Positions 43,939 to 52,278 are shown, counted from the first letter of the stretch. The stretch: 64,000 nucleotides of DNA from Nitrospirillum amazonense (GCF_007828035.1 NZ_VITV01000001.1:124001-188000), one strand, 5' to 3'. Notes: a model not told the origin generated them from the sequence alone. Numbers and translations: made by a program.

Positions 43939-44655
43939 TCACGCCCGGTCGGTGATGCGCAGCGACAGGTCGGGCAAACCGTCGATGTGGGCGGTGATGA
44001 CATCGCCCGGCACCACGGGGCCCACATTCTCCGGCGTGCCGGTGAAGATCAGGTCGCCGGGCAACAGGGCGAAGGCCTGGGACAGGTTGGCGATCTGCTC
44101 CGCCAGCTTCCAGGTCATCTGGCCCAGGGTGGACGACTGCTTCACCTCGCCGTTCACCGACAGGGTGATGGCGCCGGCGGCCAGGTGCCCCACCTGGGAC
44201 ACGGGGTGCAGCGGGCCGATGGGGGCGCTGTGGTCGAAGGCCTTGCCGATTTCCCACGGCTTCTTGATGTCGCCCATGGCGCGCTGCAGGTCGCGGCGGG
44301 TCATGTCCAGGCCCACGGCGTAGCCGAAGACGTGGGTAAGCGCCTGGTCGACCGGGATGTTCCGGCCGCCCACGCCGATGGCGGCCACCAGCTCCACCTC
44401 ATAATGATAGTTGTTGGTCAGCGTGGGATAGGGATGGTCCGCCACCGTGCCCGGCATCACCACCTGCACGGCGTCGGCCGGCTTCTGGAAGAAGAATGGT
44501 GGCTCCCGCGTGGGGTCGGAGCCCATTTCGCGGGCGTGCGCCGCGTAGTTGCGTCCGATGCAATAGATGCGGTGCACGGGGAAGACGGCATCAAGCCCGG
44601 CCACGGGCACGGTGGGCTGCGGGACAGGAAACAGAAGCCGGGGCGCGCTGGTCAT
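43939..44655 (-). CDS. Fumarylacetoacetate-hydrolase-family protein (fumarylpyruvate hydrolase-like)
   Basis: This 238-residue enzyme has the FAH C-terminal-type fold: FPVHRIYCIGRNYAAHAREM at the start, FFFQKPADAV, the metal-binding ExE in NNYHYEVELVAAIG, the metal Asp in GYAVGLDMTRRDLQRAMGDI, and the end motif GDLIFTGTPENVGPVVPGDV. These are marks of enzymes that hydrolyse fumarylpyruvate/acylpyruvates or decarboxylate oxaloacetate. HRIYCIGRNYAAHA is close to fumarylpyruvate hydrolase/YcgM proteins. No other gentisate- or aromatic-ring genes are near, so a housekeeping acylpyruvase/oxaloacetate role is possible. It lies upstream of the ABC exporter on the same strand. Confidence 0.9.
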   Translation of the reverse strand: MTSAPRLLFPVPQPTVPVAGLDAVFPVHRIYCIGRNYAAHAREMGSDPTREPPFFFQKPADAVQVVMPGTVADHPYPTLTNNYHYEVELVAAIGVGGRNIPVDQALTHVFGYAVGLDMTRRDLQRAMGDIKKPWEIGKAFDHSAPIGPLHPVSQVGHLAAGAITLSVNGEVKQSSTLGQMTWKLAEQIANLSQAFALLPGDLIFTGTPENVGPVVPGDVITAHIDGLPDLSLRITDRA

Positions 44656-44849
44656 GGCCTGGTCATCCGGGCGGTGGCAAGGGGCCGCCACCATAGCAGA
44701 GCGGCGCACGCGCGCCAGCCCGGCCCCATTTCGCCCCCAAGCCGGCCCACCCCGTGCCACTTTCACCGACTAACAGAAGCCGGTACGCTGTGCCGCCCGG
44801 CCCCGCCCCCTAGTTTAATGTCGTCCCCGCCGACAGAGAGAAGACCGCC

Positions 44850-45866
44850 ATGCCCGACCGCCATCCTGAGCGCCACGCCCCCCGCCCCACCTTAGGCCTG
44901 GCGCTGGGCGGCGGCGTCGCCCGGGGGTGGGCGCATATCGGCGTGCTCCAGGCCCTGGCCCAGCACGGCATCCACCCCGACGTGGTGGCAGGCTGTTCCA
45001 TCGGCGCGCTGGTGGGCGGCGTCTATCTCGGCAACCATCTGGAGACGCTGGAGCACTGGGCGCGCAACCTGACCAAGATGCGCATCCTGGGCCTGCTGGA
45101 CCTGCGGCTGCGCAGCGGCGGCGGCCTGATCGGGGGCGAGAAGCTGCTGGCCGAACTGAACCAGCATCTGGGCGATGCCACCTTCGACGATCTGTCCAGC
45201 CCCTTCATCACCGTCGCCACCGACCTGGCGACGGGCAAGGAGGTGTGGCTGCGCCGCGGCTCGGTGGTGGAGGCCATGCGCGCCTCCTACGCCATGCCGG
45301 GCATCTTCCCGCCGTCCCATGTCGATGGCCGCTGGCTGGTGGACGGCGCGCTGGTCGATCCCGTGCCCGTGGCCGCCTGCCGCGCCATGGGCGCCGCCAT
45401 GGTGGTGGCCGTCGACCTGAACGCCGACATCATCGGTCGCACCCGGGGCCGCCATGATGGCGAGGCGGGCGCCGCCGCCCCGCCCGACGCCGCCCCGGCG
45501 ACAGAGGACATGGAGGCGCCGGCCGACCTGGGGGGCGAGGCGCCGCAGAAGCATAATTTCGAGTTCCTGTCCGCCTTCCTGCAATCCCGCCGCGCCCGGC
45601 CGCAGCCGCCCAAGTATGAGGGACCCAGCATGTTCGGCGTGATGGCGACCTCGCTGGGCATCGCGCTGGACCGCATCACCCGGTCCCGCCTGGCCGGCGA
45701 GCCGCCGGACATCCACCTGAAGCCACGCCTGGGCCACATCGGCCTCCTGGAATTCGACCGGGCGGAGGAGGCCATCGCCGAGGGCAAGGCCGTGGTGGAG
45801 CGGGCCCTGCCCGAACTGCGCGAGGCCCTGCGCGTCTTCGGCATCCCGGTGCGAATGGCATCTTAA
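44850..45866 (+). CDS. Patatin-like phospholipase (RssA-like)
   Basis: This 338-residue protein has the patatin fold: the oxyanion loop LGGGVARGWAHIGVL, the nucleophile Ser50 in AGCSIGALVGG, and the Asp165 of the catalytic dyad in LVDGALVDPVPVAA. It resembles bacterial RssA/NTE-type serine hydrolases acting on phospholipids or lysophospholipids. An Ala/Pro/acidic insertion at about 205-235 (EAGAAAPPDAAPATEDMEAP) separates the core from a helical C-terminal region. No signal peptide or membrane helix is seen. It is divergent from the FAH-family gene and stands alone. In vivo substrates are not evident. Confidence 0.9.
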   Translation: MPDRHPERHAPRPTLGLALGGGVARGWAHIGVLQALAQHGIHPDVVAGCSIGALVGGVYLGNHLETLEHWARNLTKMRILGLLDLRLRSGGGLIGGEKLLAELNQHLGDATFDDLSSPFITVATDLATGKEVWLRRGSVVEAMRASYAMPGIFPPSHVDGRWLVDGALVDPVPVAACRAMGAAMVVAVDLNADIIGRTRGRHDGEAGAAAPPDAAPATEDMEAPADLGGEAPQKHNFEFLSAFLQSRRARPQPPKYEGPSMFGVMATSLGIALDRITRSRLAGEPPDIHLKPRLGHIGLLEFDRAEEAIAEGKAVVERALPELREALRVFGIPVRMAS

Positions 45867-46163
45867 TATCCGCCAGCCATCCACCGGGGGAATGGCGGCC
45901 TACCCCCCTCATCCGAAAGGCCAAAGGTCATATACGGGCACTGCTTCTCCTCATCCATCAGTACAGCTCGCCAATCACTTTAAGTATTGTTCAGATTTTC
46001 TTGCTTGTCCTCGGGCGAGTTGGATTCCATGACTATGGCATCGAATTTGTCGCGGAGCCCTGCCCGGTCCACCGGTTCGCTCCCGTCATGATTTGATGCC
46101 CGCCGTCGCATACCCGCGGCCGGGCGACATTTGGACCGGGAACTACCCGTCTAAGGAGACACC
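45867..46163 (+). other. Leader region upstream of the cold-shock gene
   Basis: These 297 bases have no gene. The middle (45930-46060) is unusually AT-rich (for example TTTAAGTATTGTTCAGATTT) and includes the small symmetric CCAT-GACT-ATGG around 46028. Long structured 5' leaders are common for cold-shock genes, so this may be the promoter plus a temperature-sensitive leader. TAAGGAG (46153-46159) is the ribosome-binding site of the cold-shock gene. Confidence 0.5.
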
Positions 46164-46373
46164 ATGTCTATCGGCACCGTTAAGTGGTTCAACAGCACCA
46201 AGGGTTACGGCTTCATTCAGCCGGAGGATGGCACCGCCGACGTGTTCGTGCACATCAGCGCCGTCGAACAGGCGGGCCTGCGCTCGCTGAACGAGGGCCA
46301 GAAGGTCAGCTTCGACCTGCAGCACGACCCCCGCAAGGGGAAGTCGGCCGCCGGTAACCTGCGCACGCTGTGA
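46164..46373 (+). CDS. cspA: Cold-shock-domain protein (CspA family)
   Basis: This 69-residue protein is a single cold-shock domain: [20 protein letters not shown] (RNP1) and [13 protein letters not shown] (RNP2), the single-strand nucleic-acid-binding surface, then [20 protein letters not shown]. Such proteins act as RNA chaperones. TAAGGAG is well placed ahead of the ATG. The AT-rich leader of almost 300 bases and the strong terminator behind it make this a monocistronic unit. The paralogue letter is not determinable from the window, so the symbol is used in the family sense. Confidence 0.94.
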   Translation: MSIGTVKWFNSTKGYGFIQPEDGTADVFVHISAVEQAGLRSLNEGQKVSFDLQHDPRKGKSAAGNLRTL

Positions 46374-46417
46374 TCCCCGGGGGGACCTTCGGGCTCCCCT
46401 GTCACGGTTGGTTTGAG

Positions 46418-46457
46418 AACGGGCGGCCGCCCCCGGGATGGCCGCCCGTTTCGTTTT
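46418..46457 (+). terminator. Rho-independent terminator of the cold-shock gene
   Basis: AACGGGCGGCC (46418-46428) pairs perfectly with GGCCGCCCGTT (46440-46450), followed by TCGTTTT. It lies 45 bases past the stop codon. Confidence 0.9.
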
Positions 46458-46567
46458 GAACCCCTCCCTTCGGATAAGGCGGCGCGTGATTGATCCTGGT
46501 CAATGCCGGGGTGGGTCGGAGGGATCATGGTGGGGGCGTGAAAACAGTTATGTGGGGGTTCCATTCC

Positions 46568-47146
46568 ATGCCCGACGCCCTTGCCCATTTCCGCGCCGAA
46601 GACGCTATCGCGCTGTGCGTCATCGACGTGGCCAACGCCCTGGTCCGCCACAGCGAGCCCCTGCTGGAAGAGGCCGGACTGACGGCGCCGCAGTGGACCG
46701 TGCTGATGAACGTGGCGGGTGACCGCAACTTCAACGACGGCCCCACCCAGCCGGCCAACGACCCGCATGCCGACGCCTACGCCGGCGCCGACCTGGGCCG
46801 CGCGGGCTGCATCTTCTCGTCCGAGATCGCCGCCGCCCGCGGCCTGTCCCGTCCGCACATCAGCGCCACGGTGACGGAGCTGCTGCGCAAGGGCCTGATC
46901 CGGCAGGAGGACGATCCCAGCGACCGCCGCCGGAAACTCTTGTCCGCCACGCCGGAAGGCTTGGCCGTGCTGCGCCGGCTGCAGCCGCTGCGCCAGTCGG
47001 TGAACGATCTGCTGCTGGCCGACCTGGATAGCCACCAGCGCCGCACCCTGCTGGAGGCCCTGCGCATCATCCGCGACCGGTCCCGCCGGGCGGAGCATGT
47101 GCGCCCCTACGCCGACCGGCCGCACGCCCTGCGCCACGCCTCCTGA
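46568..47146 (+). CDS. MarR-family transcriptional regulator
   Basis: This 192-residue regulator contains a MarR-type winged helix: LEEAGLTAPQWTVLMNVAG, SSEIAAARGLSRPHISATVT (recognition helix), and KGLIRQEDDPSDRRRKLLSA (the wing with the DxRxxR pattern), then a C-terminal dimerisation helix. It differs from typical MarR proteins by a stretch of about 30 residues between helix 2 and the HTH (about 60-90, GDRNFNDGPTQPANDPHADA), rich in Asn/Asp/Pro. The start is uncertain: 46568 opens at homology, and GTG 46538 or ATG 46550 would add a few residues. It is a single gene with its own terminator and no divergent target gene. Confidence 0.85.
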   Translation: MPDALAHFRAEDAIALCVIDVANALVRHSEPLLEEAGLTAPQWTVLMNVAGDRNFNDGPTQPANDPHADAYAGADLGRAGCIFSSEIAAARGLSRPHISATVTELLRKGLIRQEDDPSDRRRKLLSATPEGLAVLRRLQPLRQSVNDLLLADLDSHQRRTLLEALRIIRDRSRRAEHVRPYADRPHALRHAS

Positions 47147-47158
47147 GCACGCGCCGCC

Positions 47159-47193
47159 AAAACACGCCCCCGCCGATGGCCGGGGCGTGTTTT
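47159..47193. terminator. Perfect 12-bp hairpin terminator after the MarR gene
   Basis: AAAACACGCCCC (47159-47170) pairs perfectly with GGGGCGTGTTTT (47182-47193). Because A-runs and T-runs flank both sides it can act in both directions, between the plus-strand MarR gene and the minus-strand TPR glycosyltransferase gene. Confidence 0.9.
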
Positions 47194-47237
47194 GATGTGG
47201 CCTCATGCGGCGGGCGCCGCCATCCGGCGGTCGCGTC

Positions 47238-48908
47238 CTAAAGCGGCCCGAAAGTCATGCCGCTGGCCACCTGGTTTGCCATGTCGCGGATCACATCCCG
47301 CCGGTCGCGCACGCCGGTGCGGAAGACGCGCATGCTGGGAAACCAGGGCCGCGCGCCCGTGCCCAGGCAGGTCACGTCCAGTTCCCCCGCCAGGCGCCAG
47401 ACCGGCACCCCCAGGGCGCCGGCAAGCTCACCCGTGGCGGTGGGCGCGGTAATCACCAGGTCGAGGCAGGAGAGCAGGGCGGCCAGCCCCTCCAGGTCGT
47501 CGCGCTGGTCCAGGTCCGGAAAATGGCGCGGCGCCAGGGCGCCCAGGGCCGCCCGCTCCGCTTCCGTGTCGCCATACATCAGTGTGAGGACGGCAACCCC
47601 CGGCAGGGCCAGCAGGGGCGTCCAGTCCGCCAGATCCGACTGCCGTCCGGCGCGGCTTTCGATCGCCAGGCCGCTGCGCCAGCACAGGCCCACCTTCAGG
47701 GTGCGCGGCCCATCCCCATCCAGGTCCGCCAGGCGCCGCCGCCAGCGGGCCACCAGATCATCCCGCGCCCGCAGGTAGCCCGCCGGCCCCGTGAAATCGG
47801 CCAGGCGCCCACGCAGCAGGCCGGGCAGGGAGCCCGCCGCCGCCTGGGCCACGGCCCGGCCTTCCGCCGGATCGGGCGCCGCCCCCTCCCGCGCCTCCGC
47901 CACCACCTGGGCGCCGGGAAAGGCCCGGCCGAATAGGCCCGCCAGGCGGGGATCGCAGCGCACCACCGCCGATCCGGCCGCCGCGATGGCGGCGGCATAG
48001 CAGGTCGCGAACATCAGCTCATCCCCCAGGCCCTGTTCCCGCCAGATCAGCAGGGAGCCGTCCAGCCGCTGGCCCCGCCAGGCCGGCAGGGCGGGAGCGG
48101 CACGGAAGCGCTGCGGCTCCGCCGCCAGGCGGGCGTCGTAGCCTACCCATCCGGCGGCCAGATCCCCCCGTGCCAGGTCCAGGTTGGCCCGGCCGAACAC
48201 CAGGCGGGCATCGGTGGGATGGGCGCGCACGCCGGCGGCCCAGGCCTCGGCGGCACCCCTGAGGTCGCCCAGCGCCTGCAAGGCCGCAGCCTGGGTGTAC
48301 AGCGCCTCCGCCTGCGCCGGCTCGGCCGCCAGGGCCCGGCGGCTGGCGGCCAGCGCCAGGCCGGGGCGGCCCTGGGCCATGAGGATGGACGCCAGGTTGA
48401 CATGGCCGTTGACCAGGCCGGGGTCCAGGGCCAGTGCGGCGCGGGCGGCATCCTCCGCCTCCGCCAGCCGGTCCAGCGCGCGCAGCACTGCCGCCAGGTT
48501 GCTGTGGCATACGGCGTCCCCGGGCGACAGGCGCAGGGCCATGCGCAGCACAGGTTCCGCCTGGGGCACGCGGCCCAGGCGGCGCAGCGCCACGCCCCAC
48601 AGGGTGAACAGGCCCAGGTCCGCCGCCTCATCCGGGCGCGCCGTGGCGGCGGCCAAGGCCAGCACGGGCTCCGCCTCTGCCGGCCGGTCCAGCGCCAGCA
48701 ACACGCGGCCGGCCAGCGCCAGCCAGCCGGGCGTGCGCGCGCCCGCCGCCAACGCCGGACGGCACAGCACCCAGGCCGCGTCCGCCCGCCCCGCCGCCAG
48801 CAGGGACGCCGCCGCGGCCAGGGACGGGTCGCCCCCCGCCGCCTCACCCGTCGGAGGGGTGCCGCCGCCCCGCTCATCGCGGCGCGGTCGTGTCAGGTTT
48901 TCAGGCAT
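47238..48908 (-). CDS. TPR-repeat protein with glycosyltransferase-like C-terminus
   Basis: This 556-residue protein has an N-terminal array of tetratricopeptide repeats (about 25-240; for example PAEAEPVLALAAATARPDEA, LSPGDAVCHSNLAAVLRALD, DPGLVNGHVNLASILMAQGR) and a C-terminal GT-B-like domain (about 270-550) with WREQGLGDELMFATCYAAAI, VGLCWRSGLAIESRAGRQSD and ADWTPLLALPGVAVLTLMYG. The C-terminal TAPTATGELAGALGVPVWRL matches the GT9/GT41-like nucleotide-sugar site of TPR glycosyltransferases found near flagellar loci. It lies immediately upstream of, and divergent from, the flagellar cluster, so flagellin glycosylation is a natural hypothesis. The ATG at 48908 has GAGGGG ahead of it. Confidence 0.85.
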   Translation of the reverse strand: MPENLTRPRRDERGGGTPPTGEAAGGDPSLAAAASLLAAGRADAAWVLCRPALAAGARTPGWLALAGRVLLALDRPAEAEPVLALAAATARPDEAADLGLFTLWGVALRRLGRVPQAEPVLRMALRLSPGDAVCHSNLAAVLRALDRLAEAEDAARAALALDPGLVNGHVNLASILMAQGRPGLALAASRRALAAEPAQAEALYTQAAALQALGDLRGAAEAWAAGVRAHPTDARLVFGRANLDLARGDLAAGWVGYDARLAAEPQRFRAAPALPAWRGQRLDGSLLIWREQGLGDELMFATCYAAAIAAAGSAVVRCDPRLAGLFGRAFPGAQVVAEAREGAAPDPAEGRAVAQAAAGSLPGLLRGRLADFTGPAGYLRARDDLVARWRRRLADLDGDGPRTLKVGLCWRSGLAIESRAGRQSDLADWTPLLALPGVAVLTLMYGDTEAERAALGALAPRHFPDLDQRDDLEGLAALLSCLDLVITAPTATGELAGALGVPVWRLAGELDVTCLGTGARPWFPSMRVFRTGVRDRRDVIRDMANQVASGMTFGPL

Positions 48909-49363
48909 GCCGCCCCTCATCATTCATGCCCTTTCCCCTCACGCGCGGCGGCGGGCAAACCGTCGCCGCATCTGGAAACCGGGCGGCCCCGGCACCGATG
49001 GGCAAAATCTGCCGGGCGCCCCAGCGAAGGCCGGGCCCGGAAACCCCAGGATTCCCGCCATTTTTGCGAATGTCCGCCGTGAGGACGACAGGCACGCTAG
49101 GAAGAAACTGCCGATCGGCAATACATGACCAGTAAAATTCTGCCTACTTAAATACTCAATGTCCTCGCATCCGAGATTAACCAAACGCATTGAAAGCATA
49201 TAAGCCGAGCGAGGACTTCGTGGCCCGGAACTTTTTTTTGGAACCGTCAAAAAAAATGCGCCCGCTTCTGTGAAGGCCGGCGTTGAACCGATCGAAAGCC
49301 AATTCCGGCCCGAGGTCCCATTCCAGGATCCGGGGAAGCGGCGGAGGACGGAGAGGTCGGATC
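48909..49363. other. Divergent spacer between TPR glycosyltransferase and flgD
   Basis: This 455-base spacer has no credible gene; short open frames on the minus strand lack ribosome-binding sites and conserved-looking sequence. Its right half is AT-rich, with a T8 run (49232-49239) and an A8 run (49249-49256) around GGAACCGTC. It ends in the promoter-like element at 49257-49290 and the GGAGAGG ribosome-binding site of flgD. Confidence 0.55.
49257..49290 (+). promoter_or_regulatory. Flagellar promoter-like element, copy 1 (upstream of flgD)
   Basis: TGCGCCCGCTT (49257-49267), then 14 bases, then GTTGAACCG (49282-49290), preceded by a run of A. The identical pair with the same 14-base spacing lies upstream of the flagellin gene. 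It does not match the usual sigma54 or FliA consensus closely. It is best read as a shared flagellar promoter or activator site. Confidence 0.65.
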
Positions 49364-50029
49364 ATGACGACGGTCAGCAGCACCAGTTCCAGCAGCAGCA
49401 CCAGCACAACGAGCACCACCGCCTCCTCCTCGTCCACCAGCTCGCTGGGCGACTTCACCACCATGCTGACCCTGCTGCTGAAAGAGCTGCAGACGCAGGA
49501 CCCGACCAGTCCCATGGACACCAGCACCTTCACGACCCAGCTGGTGCAGATGTCCAGCCTGGAGGCGCAGCAGGCGTCCAACACCCTGCTGGAAGGCATC
49601 AGCAGCTCGCTCAGCAGCTTCACCGGCAGCTATCCGGCCTATAGCTACCTGGGCCAGACGGTATCCACCGACAGCGACGAGGCGCCCTTGCAGGATGGCT
49701 CCGCCATCTGGAGCTACACCCTGCCGTCCGACGCCGACAGCGTCAGCTACACGGTCAGCGACAGCAGCGGCAACGTCGTCTACTCCGGCACCGGCAGCAC
49801 CAGCGCCGGCACCAACTACATCACCTGGAAGGGCACCGAGACGGATGGCGGCACCGCCACCTCGGGCACCTACACCCTGTCCATCACCGCCACCACCGAT
49901 AACGCCGCCAGCAGCGTCAGCGCCTACGGCGTCGGCAAGGTCACGGGCGTCGACACCTCCACCGGCACGGCCAAGCTGACGCTGGGAAGTTACGAGATCG
50001 CCATGGACGACGTGACGTCAATCCTCTGA
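49364..50029 (+). CDS. flgD: Flagellar hook-capping protein FlgD
   Basis: This 221-residue protein is the scaffold that caps the growing hook. It opens with a Ser/Thr-rich, probably disordered segment, then shows the FlgD core TTMLTLLLKELQTQDPTSPM and DTSTFTTQLVQMSSLEAQQA, the signature of the N-terminal domain. The C-terminal Ig/Tudor-like region follows (SYTVSDSSGNVVYSG, then GTYTLSITATTDNAAS) and the protein ends ITVGSYEIAMDDVTSIL-like in KLTLGSYEIAMDDVTSIL. GGAGAGG precedes the ATG at 49364. It starts the flgD-flgE-two unknown-flgK-flgL run and carries a promoter-like element upstream that is shared with the flagellin gene. Confidence 0.93.
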   Translation: MTTVSSTSSSSSTSTTSTTASSSSTSSLGDFTTMLTLLLKELQTQDPTSPMDTSTFTTQLVQMSSLEAQQASNTLLEGISSSLSSFTGSYPAYSYLGQTVSTDSDEAPLQDGSAIWSYTLPSDADSVSYTVSDSSGNVVYSGTGSTSAGTNYITWKGTETDGGTATSGTYTLSITATTDNAASSVSAYGVGKVTGVDTSTGTAKLTLGSYEIAMDDVTSIL

Positions 50030-50093
50030 TCCACAACGACTTTCCCAGCTTCCGGCCGCACCGCCGCCCGCCCGCCCGCAAGGAAACACGGCA

Positions 50094-51365
50094 ATGAGCA
50101 TCTTCAGCGCCCTGAACACCGCCACCTCGGCCCTGTACGCCCAGTCCAAGGCGTTCACCTCCATCTCCAGCAACATCTCCAACTCGTCCAGCACGGGCTA
50201 CAAGGCGACCGACACCTCGTTCACCGCCCTGCTGACCGACAGCCAGACCAGCTCCGCCGACTATGGCGGGGTCATCGCCGGCACGACGCAGACGGTCAGC
50301 AGCCAGGGCGACATCACCTCTACCGATGTCACCACCAACCTGGCGCTGGATGGCGACGGCATGTTCGTGGTGAACGACGGCAGCAGCACCCAGGCCTACT
50401 ACACCCGCGACGGCAGCTTCAGCGAGGACAACAGCGGCTATCTGGTGAACACCGAAGGCTTCTACCTGGAAGGCTGGGCCACGGACGACAGCGGCAACAT
50501 CCTGGCCACCAACCGCAGCGACACGGCCAGCCTGGAAAAGATCAACCTGGACGACATCTCCGGTTCGCCCAAGGCGACGACCAAGGTGACCAGCAGCCTG
50601 AACCTGCCTTCCGACGCCACGGTGGGCAGCAGCTACACCACCGATACCGAGGTGTACGACAGCCTGGGCAACAGCAGCACGGTCACCATGACCTGGACCA
50701 AGACCGGCACCAACACCTGGGAGCTGGATGCCTCAAACCCGGTGTCGGCCACCGACGGGTCCACGGTCACCGGTACCACCAGCGGCACGCCCGTCAGCCT
50801 GGTGTTCAACAGCGACGGCTCGCTGGCCTCGCCCACCACCGACATCCAGCTGGGCATCACGGGGTGGAGCAGCGGCGCCACCGACAGCACCATCACCCTG
50901 GACTATGGCGAGAACGGCGGCAGCGGGTCCATCACCCAGTACGCCAGCGGGTCCTCCACCCCCAGCGTCACCACCACCGGCACGCCCAAGCAGGACGGCT
51001 ACGCCAAGGGCACGCTGACCAGCGTGGACATCAACACCGACGGCAGCGTCGTCGCCAATTTCGACAACGGCCAGTCCAAGACGGTCTACAAGATCCCGGT
51101 GGCCACTTTCGCCAACGCCGACGGCCTGACGGCCGTATCCGGCCAGACCTACGCCCAATCCACGGCGTCGGGCACCTACTCCCTGAAGGAGGCGGGCAGC
51201 GACGGCGCCGGCACCATCGAGTCCAAGTCGCTGGAAAGCTCCAACGTCGACGTGTCGGACGAGCTGAGCCGCATGATCTACGCGCAGCAGGCCTACTCGG
51301 CCGCCGCCAAGGTGGTCTCCACCGCGCAGGACATGATGGACACCCTGCTCCAAGCCAAGCGGTAA
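50094..51365 (+). CDS. flgE: Flagellar hook protein FlgE
   Basis: This 423-residue protein polymerises into the hook joining rod and filament. It has the rod/hook N-terminus SIFSALNTATSALYAQSKAF followed by NISNSSSTGYKATDTSF, the FlgE-type central region (LALDGDGMFVVNDGSSTQAY, YTRDGSFSEDNSGYLVNTEG), and the C-terminal helical partner ESSNVDVSDELSRMIYAQQA with YSAAAKVVSTAQDMMDTLLQ. Composition is strongly Ser/Thr/Asp/Gly-rich. AAGGAA lies ahead of the start. Its length is within the usual FlgE range. It sits between flgD and two unknown small genes. Confidence 0.95.
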   Translation: MSIFSALNTATSALYAQSKAFTSISSNISNSSSTGYKATDTSFTALLTDSQTSSADYGGVIAGTTQTVSSQGDITSTDVTTNLALDGDGMFVVNDGSSTQAYYTRDGSFSEDNSGYLVNTEGFYLEGWATDDSGNILATNRSDTASLEKINLDDISGSPKATTKVTSSLNLPSDATVGSSYTTDTEVYDSLGNSSTVTMTWTKTGTNTWELDASNPVSATDGSTVTGTTSGTPVSLVFNSDGSLASPTTDIQLGITGWSSGATDSTITLDYGENGGSGSITQYASGSSTPSVTTTGTPKQDGYAKGTLTSVDINTDGSVVANFDNGQSKTVYKIPVATFANADGLTAVSGQTYAQSTASGTYSLKEAGSDGAGTIESKSLESSNVDVSDELSRMIYAQQAYSAAAKVVSTAQDMMDTLLQAKR

Positions 51366-51377
51366 GGGGACGGCGCC

Positions 51378-51740
51378 ATGAACCCGTACGTCCCCCTCCT
51401 CGCCCAGTCGATCCAGCAGCCGGCGGCCGACGGCCCCGCCCCCGGCTCTTCCACCTTCGATCCCACGCGCCTGGACCGCCTGCTGCGCGAGGGCAAGCGG
51501 CTGAACGCCGCCGTGCGCTCCGCCCTCATGCCCGGCGTGCGGGTGGGCGGCCATATCCGCCGCGCCGCCCAGCTGGCCCTGATCGACGACTTGACCCGCT
51601 ACCAGGAACGGCTGGAGCGGGCCCTGGCCGAGCTGCGCCCCCTGATCGAGGTGCAGCAACAGCGGGCCCGCGCCCTGACGCTTTATTCGCGGGCGCTCAA
51701 CAACGCCTACCTGCCCTCCTACCGCCGGGGTGCGCGATGA
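51378..51740 (+). CDS. Small helical protein in the flagellar operon, candidate chaperone A (unknown)
   Basis: This 120-residue protein starts 12 bases after flgE with AAGGGGACGG as ribosome-binding site. After a Pro-rich head (QQPAADGPAPGSS) the rest is predicted helical by eye: LDRLLREGKRLNAAVRSALM, then AAQLALIDDLTRYQERLERA with LAELRPLIEVQQQRARALTL. Size, helicity and position ahead of flgK suggest a FlgN/FliT-like export chaperone or a regulator, but no family motif is strong enough to name it. It overlaps the next unknown gene by four bases (ATGA), so the two are made together. Confidence 0.72.
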   Translation: MNPYVPLLAQSIQQPAADGPAPGSSTFDPTRLDRLLREGKRLNAAVRSALMPGVRVGGHIRRAAQLALIDDLTRYQERLERALAELRPLIEVQQQRARALTLYSRALNNAYLPSYRRGAR

Positions 51741-52264
51741 CCAGCTTCCTGTCCCGCCTGTTCGCCACGCCGGCGCCTGAGCCCGCCATCACCGCGGTGG
51801 AAGTGGTGCCGGAGACGGCCCCCGTCCTGCCGGCCCCGCCGCCCGGTGGCACCCAGTTCCCGGTGGCGCTGGTGGAGGCCTTCGCCGCCTTCCAGGCCGC
51901 GGCAAGCCAGCCCGAGGCCAGCCTGCAGCGGCGGCGCGCCATGTACGATGCCCTGAAGCACTTGCGCGAGGCGGAGGCCGTGGCCCGTGTGACCCTGTCC
52001 CAGGTGGCGGCCCAGAAGGGCGGCCAGGGCCGCGCCGCCACCGGCCGGCACTGGGCGCCGCAGCTGCAGGGACTGATGGCGGAAATGGCGGCGCTGCAGG
52101 CCGGCATGGCGGCGGAGCTGAAGGGCCGGCGCTCACGCCTGCAGGGCCTGCTGCATGTGACGCGGGAACGGGCGCAGGACGTGCGCGGCTACTATCCCGG
52201 GCGCGGCCGACAGGTTCGCATCGATGCCTACCAGGCGCGCCACTGCGTGCAGTTCACCGCCTGA
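51737..52264 (+). CDS. Helical protein in the flagellar operon, candidate chaperone B (unknown)
   Basis: This 175-residue protein begins at an ATG overlapping the previous stop and ends 14 bases before flgK. A short head MTSFLSRLFATPAPEPAITA and a Pro-rich linker (about 27-38) lead into helices: FPVALVEAFAAFQAAASQPE, RRAMYDALKHLREAEAVARV, then LQGLMAEMAALQAGMAAELK and RSRLQGLLHVTRERAQDVRG. The C-terminal third is strongly basic. There is no signal peptide or membrane helix. The alternating helix pattern and position just before flgK fit a cytoplasmic export chaperone (FlgN-type) or a hook-filament junction regulator; the family was not recognised. It is easily overlooked because its frame is open far back into flgE. 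Confidence 0.7.
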   Translation: MTSFLSRLFATPAPEPAITAVEVVPETAPVLPAPPPGGTQFPVALVEAFAAFQAAASQPEASLQRRRAMYDALKHLREAEAVARVTLSQVAAQKGGQGRAATGRHWAPQLQGLMAEMAALQAGMAAELKGRRSRLQGLLHVTRERAQDVRGYYPGRGRQVRIDAYQARHCVQFTA

Positions 52265-52278
52265 AAGGAAGCCATCCC

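Noticed and set aside
48939-49250. Possible small minus-strand gene between the TPR protein and flgD
   Set aside because: No Shine-Dalgarno, no conserved-looking pattern, Arg/Pro/Gly-rich like other shadow frames, and it overlaps the flagellar promoter region.
50864-52264. 466-codon frame starting inside flgE
   Set aside because: Only its last 176 codons (from ATG 51737) form a real gene. The first part overlaps flgE in another frame and has shadow composition.
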